From Paenibacillus sp. DCT19 (GTDB lineage: Bacteria; Bacillota; Bacilli; Paenibacillales; Paenibacillaceae): a DNA stretch of 64,000 bases. Shown here piece after piece: positions 30,700 to 40,161 of the stretch. The DNA lies in NCBI RefSeq assembly GCF_003268635.1, contig NZ_CP029639.1, positions 4,227,501 to 4,291,500 of the forward strand, given 5' to 3'. Position numbers and translations under genes: made by a program. Each line of letters starts with the position of its first letter. The first letter of the stretch is position 1. Under the pieces are notes generated by a model that had not been told where the DNA came from, searched no databases, and worked only from the letters and a program-made list of their open reading frames with translations.

Positions 30700-30864
30700 C
30701 GTAATCCCTCCACTAATTTGGATTTCTGGACACATAACATGCTGCGTCTTCGTATCATTGTGTGTCCAGAGCCGCGATTAATGTGAATTGTTTCACATAA
30801 ACCGGAACACGTTCTCTCTACTTGGGAACCGGAACCGCGGAATGAATGTTTTTCTTACATTTTC

Positions 30865-30907
30865 AGTATACGTCTTGGCGATTTCATCATCTGTGATTTT
30901 TATCACA
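30865..30907 (-). promoter_or_regulatory. FNR-activated promoter of pflBA
   Basis: TGTGATTTTTATCACA (30892-30907) is a perfect TGTGA-N6-TCACA site. On the minus strand TATACT (30865-30870) is the -10; with transcription starting about 30858, the box centre is at -41.5, the classical class II activating position. Confidence 0.88.
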
Positions 30908-30945
30908 AAGTAAGTGAACTAACGCACTCCACCTGCGGTGTGTCA

Positions 30946-31169
30946 TGTTGAACCGTGGGAAATGGTTCACACTGGCCACTCCGCGGACAGAACAACCTTC
31001 CGATCGCTGTTATTCCCGGATTTTTCAATTTACTTTCTCAAAGGTGAAAATCCGGGAATAGCTTATGCTTCCGATGTAGCTTTTTTTCAGAAAGCTTTCA
31101 GGCGAGCGCTTCGCTTCTTCAGGTTTTTTCTGTCCTCTCCGTTAACGTGTGAACGGGTGGTTCAAACTG
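30946..31169. repeat. Dispersed palindromic element, copy B
   Basis: The ends form an imperfect inverted repeat (GTTGAACCGTGGGAAATGG... on the left; the right end, reverse-complemented, begins GTTTGAACCACCCGTTC and then shares GGACAGAA). The centre has CCGATCGCTGTTATTCCCGG, then a hairpin of TTCCCGGATTTTTCA with TGAAAATCCGGGAA (about 31013-31059), then GCGAGCGCTTCGCTTCTTC. Non-coding; lies just upstream of the pflB promoter. Confidence 0.7.
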
Positions 31170-31230
31170 CCACATCACGGATTCCGTGTTGCATTTTTAA
31201 AAGATGGGCGGCTCCTCCTCGATTTGGAGC

Positions 31231-31617
31231 CGAAACATGAAGTGATAAGTTCCTGAAAAAGCGAGGGCTTCGCTCCTCCGTTTTTCTGCCCACCTCCTTT
31301 CCCTGCGAACCTTTGGTTCTCCTTGCTACAACCCGGACTCCTTGTTGCATCTTTTCTGGAGCCGAAACATGAAGTGATAAGTTCCTGAAAAAGCAGGGGC
31401 TTCGCTCCTCTGTTTTTCTGCCCATCTCCTTTCCCTGTGAACCTTTGGTTCTCCTTGCTACAACGCGGACTCCTTGTTGCATCTTTTCTGGAGCCAAAAC
31501 ATGAAGTGATAAGTTCCTGAAAAAGCGGGAGCTTCGCTCCTCCGTTTTTCTGCCCACCTCCTTTCCCTCCCAACCTTCGGTTCTACCTGCTATAGCACGG
31601 ATTACGTGTTCCTCAAA
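31231..31617. repeat. Tandem repeat, three units of 132 bp
   Basis: The marker AAACATGAAGTGATAAG recurs at about 31233, 31365 and 31497, a constant period of 132 bp. Units one and two differ at only a few bases; unit three decays after about 85 bp. The interior (GCTTCGCTCCTCC, TTTTTCTGCCCACCTCC, GACTCCTTGTTGCATC) resembles the right half of element B next door. Because 132 is a multiple of three, open frames run through, but no coding signal is convincing. Confidence 0.8.
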
Positions 31618-31623
31618 ACATAC

Positions 31624-31667
31624 GGCAATCGGGGCTCCCCATTTTGGGGAACCCTGAACCTATTGCC
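31624..31667 (-). terminator. Stem-loop after adhE, possible terminator
   Basis: GGCAAT / ATTGCC outer arms (31624-31629, 31662-31667) and an inner TCCCC-GGGGA hairpin. There is no clear U tract, so termination is uncertain. Confidence 0.4.
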
Positions 31668-31705
31668 ATCCTCAACAAGCTGTTGCATGTTTCGGAAGAT
31701 TATTA

Positions 31706-34318
31706 TTATTCGAATTTACCGTAGAATGCGTTGCGGTATACATCTGCTAATTCGGTTACCAGCGGCAGCTTCGGATTCGCAGTTGTACATTGGTCTTCGA
31801 AGGCACGATCAGCCAGGTAATCTACATGTGCTTCGAAATCTTTTGCATCAAATCCGATCTCTTGGAACGATTCCTCGATACCCAATGTTTTGTTCATTTT
31901 GCGGATAGCGTTGATTAAGCTGTTAACCCCTTCTTCGGTTGTGCGAGCAGGCAATCCGAGAATGCGGGCAATTTCGGCATATCGCTCATCTGCCACAAAG
32001 TGCGAGTATTTCGGGAACGATGCGAATTTGGTCGGTTTTTTCGCGTTGTATCGAATAACGTGTGGCATCAAAATCGCATTGGTACGTCCGTGGGCTGTAT
32101 GGTACTGACCGCCCCATTTGTGCGCCAAGCTGTGGTTGATACCCAAGAATGCGTTGGCAAATGCCATACCTGCAATCGTTGAAGCATTATGCATTTTCTC
32201 ACGTGCCAGTTTGTCGCCTTGTAATGCTGATTGCTCCAAATACTGGAACACCAGTTGAATGGCTTTGATTGCTAATCCATCCGTATAGTCATTCGCCATA
32301 ACAGATACATAAGCTTCAATCGCATGTGTCAGTACGTCCATACCTGTGTCAGCTACAGCTGTTCTAGGCAGCGAGTATACAAACTCAGGGTCAACGATCG
32401 CCACGTCAGGAGTCAGCTCATAGTCAGCCAGTGGATATTTGGTGTTTCCTAGATTTTTATCCGTGATAACAGCAAATGATGTTACTTCCGATCCTGTGCC
32501 CGATGTTGTTGGGATCGCCACAAATTTTGCTTTTACGCCAAGTCTAGGATATTTGTAGATCCGTTTACGGATATCCATGAATTTTTGCTTCAGATCATTA
32601 AAGTCTGTGTCTGGATATTCATAGAACAACCACATCGCTTTGGCAGCATCCATTGGTGATCCGCCACCGAGAGCGATAATGCAGTCCGGTTGGAAGCGAC
32701 GCATCATTTCGGTTCCGCGATCTACAGTCGTTGTGGATGGATCCGGCTCAACATCCGAGAACACTTCAATGGCTACCGGCATTTGGCGTTGACGCAGATA
32801 GTGCTCTACCTTTTCCACATAACCCAGCTTCACCATCATGGCATCCGTAATAATTGCAACACGGGTGATATCCGGCATTTTGGCGAGATACTGCGTCGCG
32901 CCTTTTTCGAAGTAGACCTTGTTCGGTACTTTGAACCATTGCATATTCACGGTACGGCGAGCCACCCTTTTCACATTGATTAAGTTGACAGCAGTTACGT
33001 TCGACGAAGTCGAGTTACGTCCGTATGAACCACATCCCAGTGTGAGCGATGGCATATTCGTGTTGTAGATATCGCCAATTGCTCCGTGTGTGGAAGGTGA
33101 GTTGACGATGATCCGTCCTGTTTGCAGGCGATCTGCAAACTTGTTAATCACTTCTTCATTGTTGGAGTGAATAACGGATGAGTGTCCCATTCCGCCAAAA
33201 GCAACCACTTCTGCTGCACGTTCAATACCTTCTGCTGCCGTTTTGACTTTGTAACAAGCCAGTACCGGGCTTAATTTTTCCGCAGACAATGGGAATTTGA
33301 CGCCAACACCCTCAATTTCAGCAACCAGGATTTTGGTGCTTGCTGGAACTTCAATACCGCATAACTGAGCAATCGCTACGGCGGATTGACCTACAATCGC
33401 TGGGTTAACTGCACATTTCTCAGCATTGATAGCGCCTGCGGTCAGCTTAGCTGCTTCTTCCTTGTTAACGAAGTAACATCCATTGGCAATCATTTTCTTT
33501 TTGACTTGATCGAAGATAGGTTCTTCAATAATGACCGCTTGCTCGGAAGCACAGATCATCCCATTATCAAATGATTTGGACAAAATCAGATCCGTCACTG
33601 CCTGATTGATATCCGCACTTTTTTCAATGAAGCAAGGTACGTTACCTGGCCCTACACCCAGTGCTGGTTTACCACAGCTATATGCTGCTCGCACCATGCC
33701 TGATCCGCCTGTCGCCAGAATGAGTGCCACATCGTTGTGGTTCATCAGGGCATTGGTGCGATCCATGGATGGATCATCAATCCACTGAATACAGTCGGCT
33801 GGAGCACCATGCTTCACTGCGGCTTCAAGCAAGATTTTGGCTGCTTCGCGGCTACAGTTCTGTGCAGAAGGGTGGAAACCGAAGATAATCGGGTTACGAG
33901 TCTTGATGGAGATCAGTGCCTTAAACATCGTCGTTGATGTTGGGTTGGTAACCGGCGTAATCCCCATGATGATGCCAACCGGCTCGGCAATTTTCTGGAA
34001 GTTCTCATATTCATTATCTTCAATGACACCAACGGTTTTGTCATATTTGATGCTATGGTACACATATTCTGTAGCAAATATATTTTTAGTGATTTTATCT
34101 TCGTACACACCGCGGCCGGTTTCTTCCACAGCCATTTTGGCGAGCATCATGTGTTTATCCAGACCTGCAAGCGCCATTGCTTGCACAATTCGATCGATTT
34201 GCTGTTGATCCATGGACATGAATGCTGCGTGTGCTTTGTTCGCTTTGTCAATTAATGTTTGAATATACTGACCTGCTGTCGGTTCTTTTGCTGGGGCGAC
34301 CTCGTTCTTTACAGCCAT
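31706..34318 (-). CDS. adhE: Bifunctional acetaldehyde-CoA / alcohol dehydrogenase
   Basis: Reduces acetyl-CoA to acetaldehyde and ethanol in fermentation, regenerating NAD. 870 aa from ATG 34318 ([13 protein letters not shown]), AGGAGG nine bases upstream. N-terminal aldehyde dehydrogenase half (catalytic Cys in [10 protein letters not shown], near residue 246). C-terminal iron alcohol dehydrogenase half from about residue 455 ([13 protein letters not shown]; metal site HAIEAYVSV and [21 protein letters not shown]). Forms spirosomes in related species. The promoter has a perfect FNR box; functionally linked with pflBA downstream. Confidence 0.97.
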   Translation of the reverse strand: MAVKNEVAPAKEPTAGQYIQTLIDKANKAHAAFMSMDQQQIDRIVQAMALAGLDKHMMLAKMAVEETGRGVYEDKITKNIFATEYVYHSIKYDKTVGVIEDNEYENFQKIAEPVGIIMGITPVTNPTSTTMFKALISIKTRNPIIFGFHPSAQNCSREAAKILLEAAVKHGAPADCIQWIDDPSMDRTNALMNHNDVALILATGGSGMVRAAYSCGKPALGVGPGNVPCFIEKSADINQAVTDLILSKSFDNGMICASEQAVIIEEPIFDQVKKKMIANGCYFVNKEEAAKLTAGAINAEKCAVNPAIVGQSAVAIAQLCGIEVPASTKILVAEIEGVGVKFPLSAEKLSPVLACYKVKTAAEGIERAAEVVAFGGMGHSSVIHSNNEEVINKFADRLQTGRIIVNSPSTHGAIGDIYNTNMPSLTLGCGSYGRNSTSSNVTAVNLINVKRVARRTVNMQWFKVPNKVYFEKGATQYLAKMPDITRVAIITDAMMVKLGYVEKVEHYLRQRQMPVAIEVFSDVEPDPSTTTVDRGTEMMRRFQPDCIIALGGGSPMDAAKAMWLFYEYPDTDFNDLKQKFMDIRKRIYKYPRLGVKAKFVAIPTTSGTGSEVTSFAVITDKNLGNTKYPLADYELTPDVAIVDPEFVYSLPRTAVADTGMDVLTHAIEAYVSVMANDYTDGLAIKAIQLVFQYLEQSALQGDKLAREKMHNASTIAGMAFANAFLGINHSLAHKWGGQYHTAHGRTNAILMPHVIRYNAKKPTKFASFPKYSHFVADERYAEIARILGLPARTTEEGVNSLINAIRKMNKTLGIEESFQEIGFDAKDFEAHVDYLADRAFEDQCTTANPKLPLVTELADVYRNAFYGKFE

Positions 34319-34372
34319 CTCCCTCATCCTCCTAAAGGTTCGTATTATGTTGTCTCTCTTCTTTACATTCAC

Positions 34373-34415
34373 ATCGTATCATGGGACATGATTTAATTAT
34401 GTGATTTTTTTCACA
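34373..34415 (-). promoter_or_regulatory. FNR-activated promoter of adhE
   Basis: TGTGATTTTTTTCACA (34400-34415) is a perfect FNR box. Class II spacing places the start near 34366 with a -10 of TACGAT (34373-34378). Confidence 0.82.
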
Positions 34416-34517
34416 AAGTATTACGAATTTAAATTTAGATTCTTAATGTCTGCTAACAAGTGCACTGCTACTCCCTTTTTTTACATGGCTCTTTCAGCTC
34501 CATACTTGCCCACAAAA

Positions 34518-34533
34518 AGTGAATTTAATCACA
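34518..34533. promoter_or_regulatory. FNR-like box upstream of fnr
   Basis: AGTGAATTTAATCACA differs from TGTGA-N6-TCACA at one base. It lies between divergent adhE and fnr, about 210 bp before fnr, and could serve autoregulation. A TATACT at 34595-34600 may be the fnr -10, which would place the box near -80. Confidence 0.55.
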
Positions 34534-34744
34534 ATGTTTGAAATTTCGCCATTTTTGTTCCCTTTCTATCCCCCTCAAACGGTAAGATTAGGTATATACT
34601 GAACTTAAAAATTGAACCACCGCAATTTGTACCGTCCTTCCCGGCCGAGATGACCCTGAACGGACGGCACCCGTTTGCGGCGAACCACAAAGGTCATGTA
34701 AGCCACATGCAGCCTTTGATTGGAGACAAAGGGGAGATAGACTT

Positions 34745-35458
34745 ATGAGGGACCAACTAGTGATGGAAAAACGCGGGAATACGAACTGTTTCTCGGATGT
34801 GAACTTCAACCATTTACTTGTAACGATGAAAGATAGAACCTATCCCGAAGGAACACATCTGTATTGGGAAGGCGATGTCTCTGACAAACTTTATTATATG
34901 AAAAGAGGCCGTGCCCAGATTACGAAGTCAACTGATGAAGGTAAAGAATTGATCATGTACATGTATCAATCCGGAGATATGATTGGGCAGGCTGATCCTT
35001 TCTTCGGTTCGAAGCATTCCTTCTCGGCAGAAGTGCTGGAAGACAGCGAAATAGGTGTATTGGAGCATAAAGACCTGGAGATGCTGATCTGTCAGCATTG
35101 TGACTTTGCCATTGATTTTATGAAATGGATGGGGATTCACCATCGACTCACCCAGACCAAATTCCGTGATCTGATGTTGTACGGCAAACCTGGTGCGCTC
35201 TGCTCTACCTTAATTCGTTTGTCTAATTCTTATGGTGAACCACACGGCGATCATATGATCATCCACAAAAAAATTACGCATACGGATCTGTCCAATATGA
35301 TTGGTGCTACCCGTGAGAGTGTAAACCGTATGTTAAGTGATCTACGTAAAAAAGACGCGATCGAATATGATAATGGCATGATCGTTATCAAAGATCTGAA
35401 AATGCTGCAAGGCATCTGTCACTGTGAACTATGCCCTAGCGAGATCTGCCGGATCTAA
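34745..35458 (+). CDS. fnr: Fnr-type oxygen-responsive regulator
   Basis: Oxygen-sensing activator of anaerobic genes. 237 aa. cAMP-receptor-like sensor domain (residues about 25-140), DNA-recognition helix in THTDLSNMIGATRESVNRMLSDL (E..SR-type ESVNR), and a C-terminal Cys cluster CHCELCPSEIC with Cys225, 227, 230, 235. B. subtilis Fnr uses Cys227, 230 and 235 for its [4Fe-4S], at the same numbers. GGGGAG precedes ATG 34745 by eight bases. FNR boxes lie before pflB, adhE and, weaker, before this gene. Confidence 0.95.
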   Translation: MRDQLVMEKRGNTNCFSDVNFNHLLVTMKDRTYPEGTHLYWEGDVSDKLYYMKRGRAQITKSTDEGKELIMYMYQSGDMIGQADPFFGSKHSFSAEVLEDSEIGVLEHKDLEMLICQHCDFAIDFMKWMGIHHRLTQTKFRDLMLYGKPGALCSTLIRLSNSYGEPHGDHMIIHKKITHTDLSNMIGATRESVNRMLSDLRKKDAIEYDNGMIVIKDLKMLQGICHCELCPSEICRI

Positions 35459-35512
35459 GATAGTTATTCATTATTCGCTTACAATAATCCTAAGTAGCAA
35501 TATGTAAATAAC

Positions 35513-35553
35513 AAAAAAGGCCCAATCTTCTCACTGTAGAAGATGGGCCTTTT
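35513..35553. terminator. Bidirectional terminator between fnr and lipoprotein gene
   Basis: AAGGCCCAATCTTCT pairs with AGAAGATGGGCCTT (one bulged A), A run at left and T run at right. Confidence 0.85.
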
Positions 35554-35558
35554 GATAT

Positions 35559-36272
35559 TTAGGATGTCGTCGTTAATTCAAGTTTAATCGCGTCACGTGG
35601 ACTCAGCTTCATATCCAAGCCGTTATCCATTAATTCCTTATCATTCACCTTAATAACCCAACGTTGATTCATTCGTGGGATGACATTTTCAACAGCAACC
35701 ACATATTTGTTATTCTCAGACATTCTCACAACGCCGCTGGACTTTAATACATCACGAACGGTGCACTCCTGAATATACACACCAGCATATTGCCGATTAA
35801 GATTTGGCATAATGTTGCCGCCGCTCACTTTGAGTAAGGTCGTCTGATACGCTACGCCTTCTCCTGAACTGTCAGCGGCTTTGACATATATTATCACTTC
35901 ATCTTTGGCATGAAGCTCCATATTCCAATCTTCTGGATCAATATCTTTGCCATTCAATTTGACAGCCCAGATTAACGAGGAATCGAGCGAGACCTCTCCG
36001 ACGGATTGAATTCGTTTTCCATCAGCCGTGAAATCAACAAGCCCACTGTTCGTTAGCGCCTTCTTAAGCGTTAATCCTTCGCTAAAGTCCCGTTTGATCG
36101 ACTTAGTTGCATCTGGTAAAAAGGTACTGCCATCTATGGCAACCGTAATAGAATTCGTGGATTCGGTTTCCTGCACCACTGGCTGCTCCGAAGGCCGCGT
36201 CTCTGTACATCCGCTGAGAATAACTAAAATAAGTAGGCATATGCCTATGAAACCGGGGATTTTCTTATTCAT
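35559..36272 (-). CDS. Lipoprotein with two beta-grasp-like repeats (DUF4430-like)
   Basis: 237 aa from ATG 36272 (MNKKIPGFIGICLLILVILSGC), AGGGTGGTG upstream. Lipobox LSGC. The mature part seems to hold two related modules: about residues 45-130 (LTLKKALTNSGL ... WAVKLNGKDI ... DEVIIYVKA) and 135-235 (CTVRDVLKSSGV ... WVIKVNDKEL ... DAIKLELTTTS). This pattern resembles DUF4430/transcobalamin-C-like folds. Function unknown; no obvious partner gene nearby. Confidence 0.75.
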   Translation of the reverse strand: MNKKIPGFIGICLLILVILSGCTETRPSEQPVVQETESTNSITVAIDGSTFLPDATKSIKRDFSEGLTLKKALTNSGLVDFTADGKRIQSVGEVSLDSSLIWAVKLNGKDIDPEDWNMELHAKDEVIIYVKAADSSGEGVAYQTTLLKVSGGNIMPNLNRQYAGVYIQECTVRDVLKSSGVVRMSENNKYVVAVENVIPRMNQRWVIKVNDKELMDNGLDMKLSPRDAIKLELTTTS

Positions 36273-36553
36273 GTAGGTAACACCACCCTGCGTAAAATCA
36301 TTCACCCTGTTGTCCATACCCTCTATTATGGCACAGAATCCCGTTAAAAAAAGTGTCAATGCCGTTACTTTTATTGGATAGCATGTGTAGGAAATGGAAC
36401 GTTTAGACATTTGTCTGCTGTGATCTGACCCAGTTTATAAGAGAACACCTATCGTCGTATTTTCACAGAAGACAGACCGCGTTTAATTGTATTTTTCATG
36501 CGATACTGCCTTGGTTCCGCTCCGCTGGAAACTTTACATTCTATTATCTTAAC
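36273..36553. other. Intergenic region
   Basis: Upstream region of the lipoprotein gene (minus strand) and downstream region of the unknown protein gene. Apart from the adjoining terminator I see no gene or clear operator. Confidence 0.4.
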
Positions 36554-36592
36554 AAAAAGACGCTACAATTCACATCTCAGTGAAATGTAACG
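36554..36592 (-). terminator. Terminator of the unknown 243-aa protein gene
   Basis: Minus strand CGTTACATTTCAC / GTGAATTGTAGCG (36580-36592, 36561-36573), 6-nt loop, then U5. Confidence 0.82.
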
Positions 36593-36650
36593 CCTCTTAT
36601 TATAAAGTGATTAGTACTTCCAATCACCATAAGTTTATCGTTATTTGCCT

Positions 36651-37382
36651 TTACTGAACGCAGGCTTGCATATACGTTCTGCCCCCGTCTCCATCTTTTA
36701 GATACGGATTCAGCCCAGAGAACTGCTCCCCGGAAACATATACACCTGTAAGTAGTCGTCCCTCTAACATCTCGCCATCCAGCTGCACACATAAAGAAGG
36801 TGCTGTCACATATTCCTGATACAACGGAATCTGACCATAAGGACGATGGACTTTGAACAATTTGCCCTGCTCATTGAGTGGACGCTCCGAGAAGTAGGTA
36901 GGCACGATGTAGCGTGCAATGGTATCCAATTCATCTGCTGTGTAGAATGCTTCATCACCAAGCCATGGGGCGAACATCCGAATCTTCTCATATTGAGCCC
37001 ACACAATCGCTTGAATCAGCATTTCCGGCTTGAACACATGTCCTTCCCCATTCGCTGTAGATGATGAGCCACGAAGGAAGGTGTCTGCATGTAATGGCAT
37101 AATCTGATCTTCATTATGTCTCAGTTCGCATCCTATGCATTTCCAGCCTCTAGAAGTCTGAATCCATTTTTGCAGCACAATCGGAGCTAAACCTAAGCCC
37201 TTGCTGCGATCCAACCGATGCTTATCGGAATCTTGATTCCTAACCGATTGAGAATACGTATTGCGAACGAATAGTTCTGCTGCTTTCTTATAAATCAAAT
37301 GTACCTGAATGGATGCGTTCTCAAGTTCTGCGATATCTTGTTTGCCGTAGCGTACTTCACGGGATAAGCTTTCTTCTCTCAT
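36651..37382 (-). CDS. Unknown protein, 243 aa
   Basis: Well-formed gene: ATG 37382 has GAGGAGG nine bases upstream, and a terminator follows. Soluble, no signal peptide or membrane segment. Features: GWKCIGCELRHNED (a CxxC pair near residue 100), aromatic-rich WAQYEKIRMFAPWLGDEAFYTADELD, and a C-terminal GLNPYLKDGDGGRTYMQA. I do not recognise the family and assign no function. Flanked by unrelated lipoprotein and HxlR genes. Confidence 0.75.
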   Translation of the reverse strand: MREESLSREVRYGKQDIAELENASIQVHLIYKKAAELFVRNTYSQSVRNQDSDKHRLDRSKGLGLAPIVLQKWIQTSRGWKCIGCELRHNEDQIMPLHADTFLRGSSSTANGEGHVFKPEMLIQAIVWAQYEKIRMFAPWLGDEAFYTADELDTIARYIVPTYFSERPLNEQGKLFKVHRPYGQIPLYQEYVTAPSLCVQLDGEMLEGRLLTGVYVSGEQFSGLNPYLKDGDGGRTYMQACVQ

Positions 37383-37619
37383 GACAAGTGGCCTCCTCGC
37401 TCCGACCGTATACGGCCATAGTTGTAAGGAATAGACGTTGTTCTTGTTCTTACAATTATACTACAACTCCTGACAACATGTGCAGAACACACAAGAATTA
37501 TGTCAGGGATTCCATTATCTTTATCATACATAGTTAAGACCCATAACATACCTACATTGAACGATGAGGGTACGAACCGATGAAGTTTTGCTCTACATGC
37601 TTTCTTGGTATCTTAAAAC

Positions 37620-37653
37620 AAAAAGCTCTCGATTTCCAGTGAAATCAAGAGCT
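37620..37653 (-). terminator. Terminator of the HxlR-type gene
   Basis: Minus strand AGCTCTTGATTTC / GAAATCGAGAGCT stem (37641-37653, 37624-37636) then U run. Confidence 0.82.
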
Positions 37654-37702
37654 TCTGTCCATTACCTGCTTCAAAATTAGGGTTCATATTGAAATACATC
37701 AA

Positions 37703-38020
37703 TTAGTCAACCCAATGCTCCGCCCAGTCCTGAATTTGATTCATAACCGGCTGGAGCGCCTTGCCTTTTTCTGTCAACTCGTATTCAATACGAACCGGCG
37801 TCTCTGGATACACATGACGGATTAGAATGCCTTCACTTTCCAGATCCTTCATCCGCTCGGATAACATCTTGTCACTCATTGATGGAATGAGGTTGGAAAT
37901 ATCCTTAAATCGCTTAGACCCACTCATCAACGTTTGAATAATCAGCCCGTTCCAACGTTTACCCAAAAAGGAAAACGCGGTTTCAAAACGCGGACACATC
38001 CGCAAATCTTGGCCTTCCAC
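37703..38020 (-). CDS. HxlR-family transcriptional regulator
   Basis: 105 aa from GTG 38020 (reading MEGQDLRMCPRFE), AGAGGTG six bases upstream; ATG 38044 is less well placed. Winged helix with the family hallmark CPRFETAFSFLGKRWNGLIIQTLMSG, including the redox-capable Cys near residue 9, and LSERMKDLESEGILIR. Target unknown; the divergent side carries no gene nearby. Confidence 0.88.
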   Translation of the reverse strand: MEGQDLRMCPRFETAFSFLGKRWNGLIIQTLMSGSKRFKDISNLIPSMSDKMLSERMKDLESEGILIRHVYPETPVRIEYELTEKGKALQPVMNQIQDWAEHWVD

Positions 38021-38231
38021 ATTAATCACCTCTTTAGAGATCACTACACTTACGTTTTGTTAGTATATTTCATAATAACATATTTGAGAGCTAAAGGAAA
38101 CGTCTCCCGCTAAAAACTTTCAATTGGATAAACCGGTTTCATCTTCTTTGATGATATTACACAGTATACCATTACATGGGGCTGAAGAACCATGGGAAAT
38201 ATCGTCTCACGTTCTTACAGCTAAATTACCC

Positions 38232-38279
38232 AAAAAGAACCCTACTGCCACAGTCATACAGACTTGGAGAAGGGTTCTT
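38232..38279 (-). terminator. Terminator of the sugar catabolic cluster
   Basis: Minus strand AAGAACCCT / AGGGTTCTT (38271-38279, 38235-38243) with a large loop and a U run, 40 bp after the ThuA stop. Confidence 0.7.
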
Positions 38280-38320
38280 CGGTATAATGCTACATTTATC
38301 CATTCACGAGAGATTGCGGC

Positions 38321-39052
38321 TTAGACCAGCACGCCACCAAATGGTCTTACAGGTTCGCTCTTACCGAATTCCGGCTTGAAGCTACGGGCAGGATATGCCC
38401 ATTTCACTGCATTGCTGATCACTCTTAAAATTTCCGGTTTGTAATAGGTCGGGTATGTCTCATGACCTGGCCGGAAATAAAAGATTTTACCTTCGCCGCG
38501 TCGGAACGTGCATCCGCTCCTGAATACCTCTCCACCCTGGAAGTTACTCACAAATACCAGTTCATCCGGTACTGGAATATCGAAGAATTCTCCGTACATT
38601 TCTTCTTTCTCCAGTACGATCTTGTCGTGGATGCCATCCGCAATCGGATGGGATGGATTGACACACCATACGATCTCCTGCTCGTCAGCTACACGCCATT
38701 TCAGATCGCAGCTTGTTCCCATCAGCGCTTTAAACGGTTTGGAGAAATGACCTGAGTGTAGTACGATCAGACCCATGCCGTTTAACACACGCTGTGTCAC
38801 CTTCTGCGAAACTTCATCGCTTACGCGATCATGTGCCATATGTCCCCACCATATCAGCACATCCGTGGAATTCAGCACCTCATCACTTAACCCGTGTTCA
38901 GGCTGATCCAGTGTAGCTGTCCGAATCACAAAACCTTCGCCGCCAAGTCCGTCAGCCAATGCTCTATGGAGACCGTCCGGGTAGACTTCTCTAACTTCAT
39001 CGTGAATTTTCTCATGGACAAATTCATTCCAAATGGTGACGTTGATCATCAT
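38321..39052 (-). CDS. ThuA-domain protein (trehalose utilisation-like)
   Basis: 243 aa. Glutamine-amidotransferase-like fold of the ThuA family: [55 protein letters not shown], and [17 protein letters not shown]. ThuA proteins act in catabolism of trehalose and related disaccharides, usually with 3-keto-sugar intermediates. Last gene of a five-gene operon with Gfo/Idh/MocA dehydrogenases and isomerases, which supports this role. GGGGG precedes ATG 39052 by six bases. Confidence 0.9.
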   Translation of the reverse strand: MMINVTIWNEFVHEKIHDEVREVYPDGLHRALADGLGGEGFVIRTATLDQPEHGLSDEVLNSTDVLIWWGHMAHDRVSDEVSQKVTQRVLNGMGLIVLHSGHFSKPFKALMGTSCDLKWRVADEQEIVWCVNPSHPIADGIHDKIVLEKEEMYGEFFDIPVPDELVFVSNFQGGEVFRSGCTFRRGEGKIFYFRPGHETYPTYYKPEILRVISNAVKWAYPARSFKPEFGKSEPVRPFGGVLV

Positions 39053-39073
39053 TAATTTCCCCCTAATGTAGCT

Positions 39074-40042
39074 CTAAACCCACCACATGTCGCCCAGCGG
39101 TTCCTCAATTAATACCTGCTGGAGATTTTGTACGGCTTTAGAGAATCCTTCTTCAACCGACATCAGACCGTCTTCGTGTTCAATACTTACAACATAATCA
39201 TATCCGACAAGGCGCAGAGCGCTCATAATATCTGCCCACGTTTTGTTATCATGTCCATAACCAACCGAGCGGAACTGCCAAGCTCGATCCAGCATGTTCG
39301 TATAATCCTGCATATCCGTCACACCGTGCTTATTCACGTTAATTGGATCAATGGTTGTATCTTTGGCATGGAAGTGATGGATCGCGCCTTCACGTCCCAG
39401 AATGTGAATCGCCTGTACAGGATCAATTCCTTGCCACCACATGTGACTTGGGTCAAGGTTAGCTCCAATGACTTCCCCTGCTGCTTCACGCAGTCTAAGC
39501 AATGTAGCAGGTGTGTGTACTGAGAATCCGCCGTGTAGCTCCAGACCTACTTTAACATTACGATCTGCGGCAAACTTACCCCACTCTGTCCAGTAAGGAA
39601 TAACTTTGTTCTCCCATTGCCATTTCAAAATTTCTTGGAAATCATTCGGCCACGGTGCAACAGGCCAGTTCGGATATTTAGCATCCTCATGATCACCTGG
39701 ACAGCCGGAGAATGTGTTCACTACAGGTACTTCTAACTTCTCAGCCAGCTCAACTGTTTTGACAAAGTCATCATGGAATCCTTTTGCAATATCCTTTTGC
39801 GGATGCAATGGGTTACCGTGACAGCTCAGTGCGCTGATCATCAAACCACGTGATTCCACTGCGTTTTTGAAGTTTTTCAATGCCGCTTCATTGCCAAGCA
39901 ATTCTGCCGGGTTACAATGTGCGTTCCCCGGATGTCCTCCCGTACCAATCTCAACGGCTTTCAACCCTTTGGATGCCACATAATCAAGTGCGTCTTCTAA
40001 TTTACGTCCTCCGAATAGTACCATAAATACGCCGAGTTTCAA
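39074..40042 (-). CDS. Sugar phosphate isomerase/epimerase (TIM barrel)
   Basis: 322 aa from TTG 40042 (reading MKLGVFMVLFGGRKLEDAL), GGAGG eight bases upstream; an in-frame extension to 40129 lacks a ribosome site. AP endonuclease 2-like barrel: GLKAVEIGTGG, NTFSGCPGD, VGLELHGGF (Glu), NLDPSHMWWQG (Asp/His), FHAKDT, and a terminal VSIEHED (Glu) metal site. Probably converts a keto-sugar made by the neighbouring dehydrogenases. Confidence 0.88.
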   Translation of the reverse strand: MKLGVFMVLFGGRKLEDALDYVASKGLKAVEIGTGGHPGNAHCNPAELLGNEAALKNFKNAVESRGLMISALSCHGNPLHPQKDIAKGFHDDFVKTVELAEKLEVPVVNTFSGCPGDHEDAKYPNWPVAPWPNDFQEILKWQWENKVIPYWTEWGKFAADRNVKVGLELHGGFSVHTPATLLRLREAAGEVIGANLDPSHMWWQGIDPVQAIHILGREGAIHHFHAKDTTIDPINVNKHGVTDMQDYTNMLDRAWQFRSVGYGHDNKTWADIMSALRLVGYDYVVSIEHEDGLMSVEEGFSKAVQNLQQVLIEEPLGDMWWV

Positions 40043-40161
40043 GTGCGATTCCTCCCTAGAATAAATGTCGTATAATTGCTGATTCGTTAAGCTGTATAAA
40101 TAACCGTTCAGATCACTTACTCGTCTCATTATTGTGGAAAATGAAGATCATTTCTATCCAT

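Noticed and set aside
31162-31573. Two overlapping 131-132 aa minus-strand frames with internal 44-residue repeats
   Set aside because: They merely translate the 132-bp tandem DNA repeat, which is open in more than one frame; no specific start signal or conserved protein feature.
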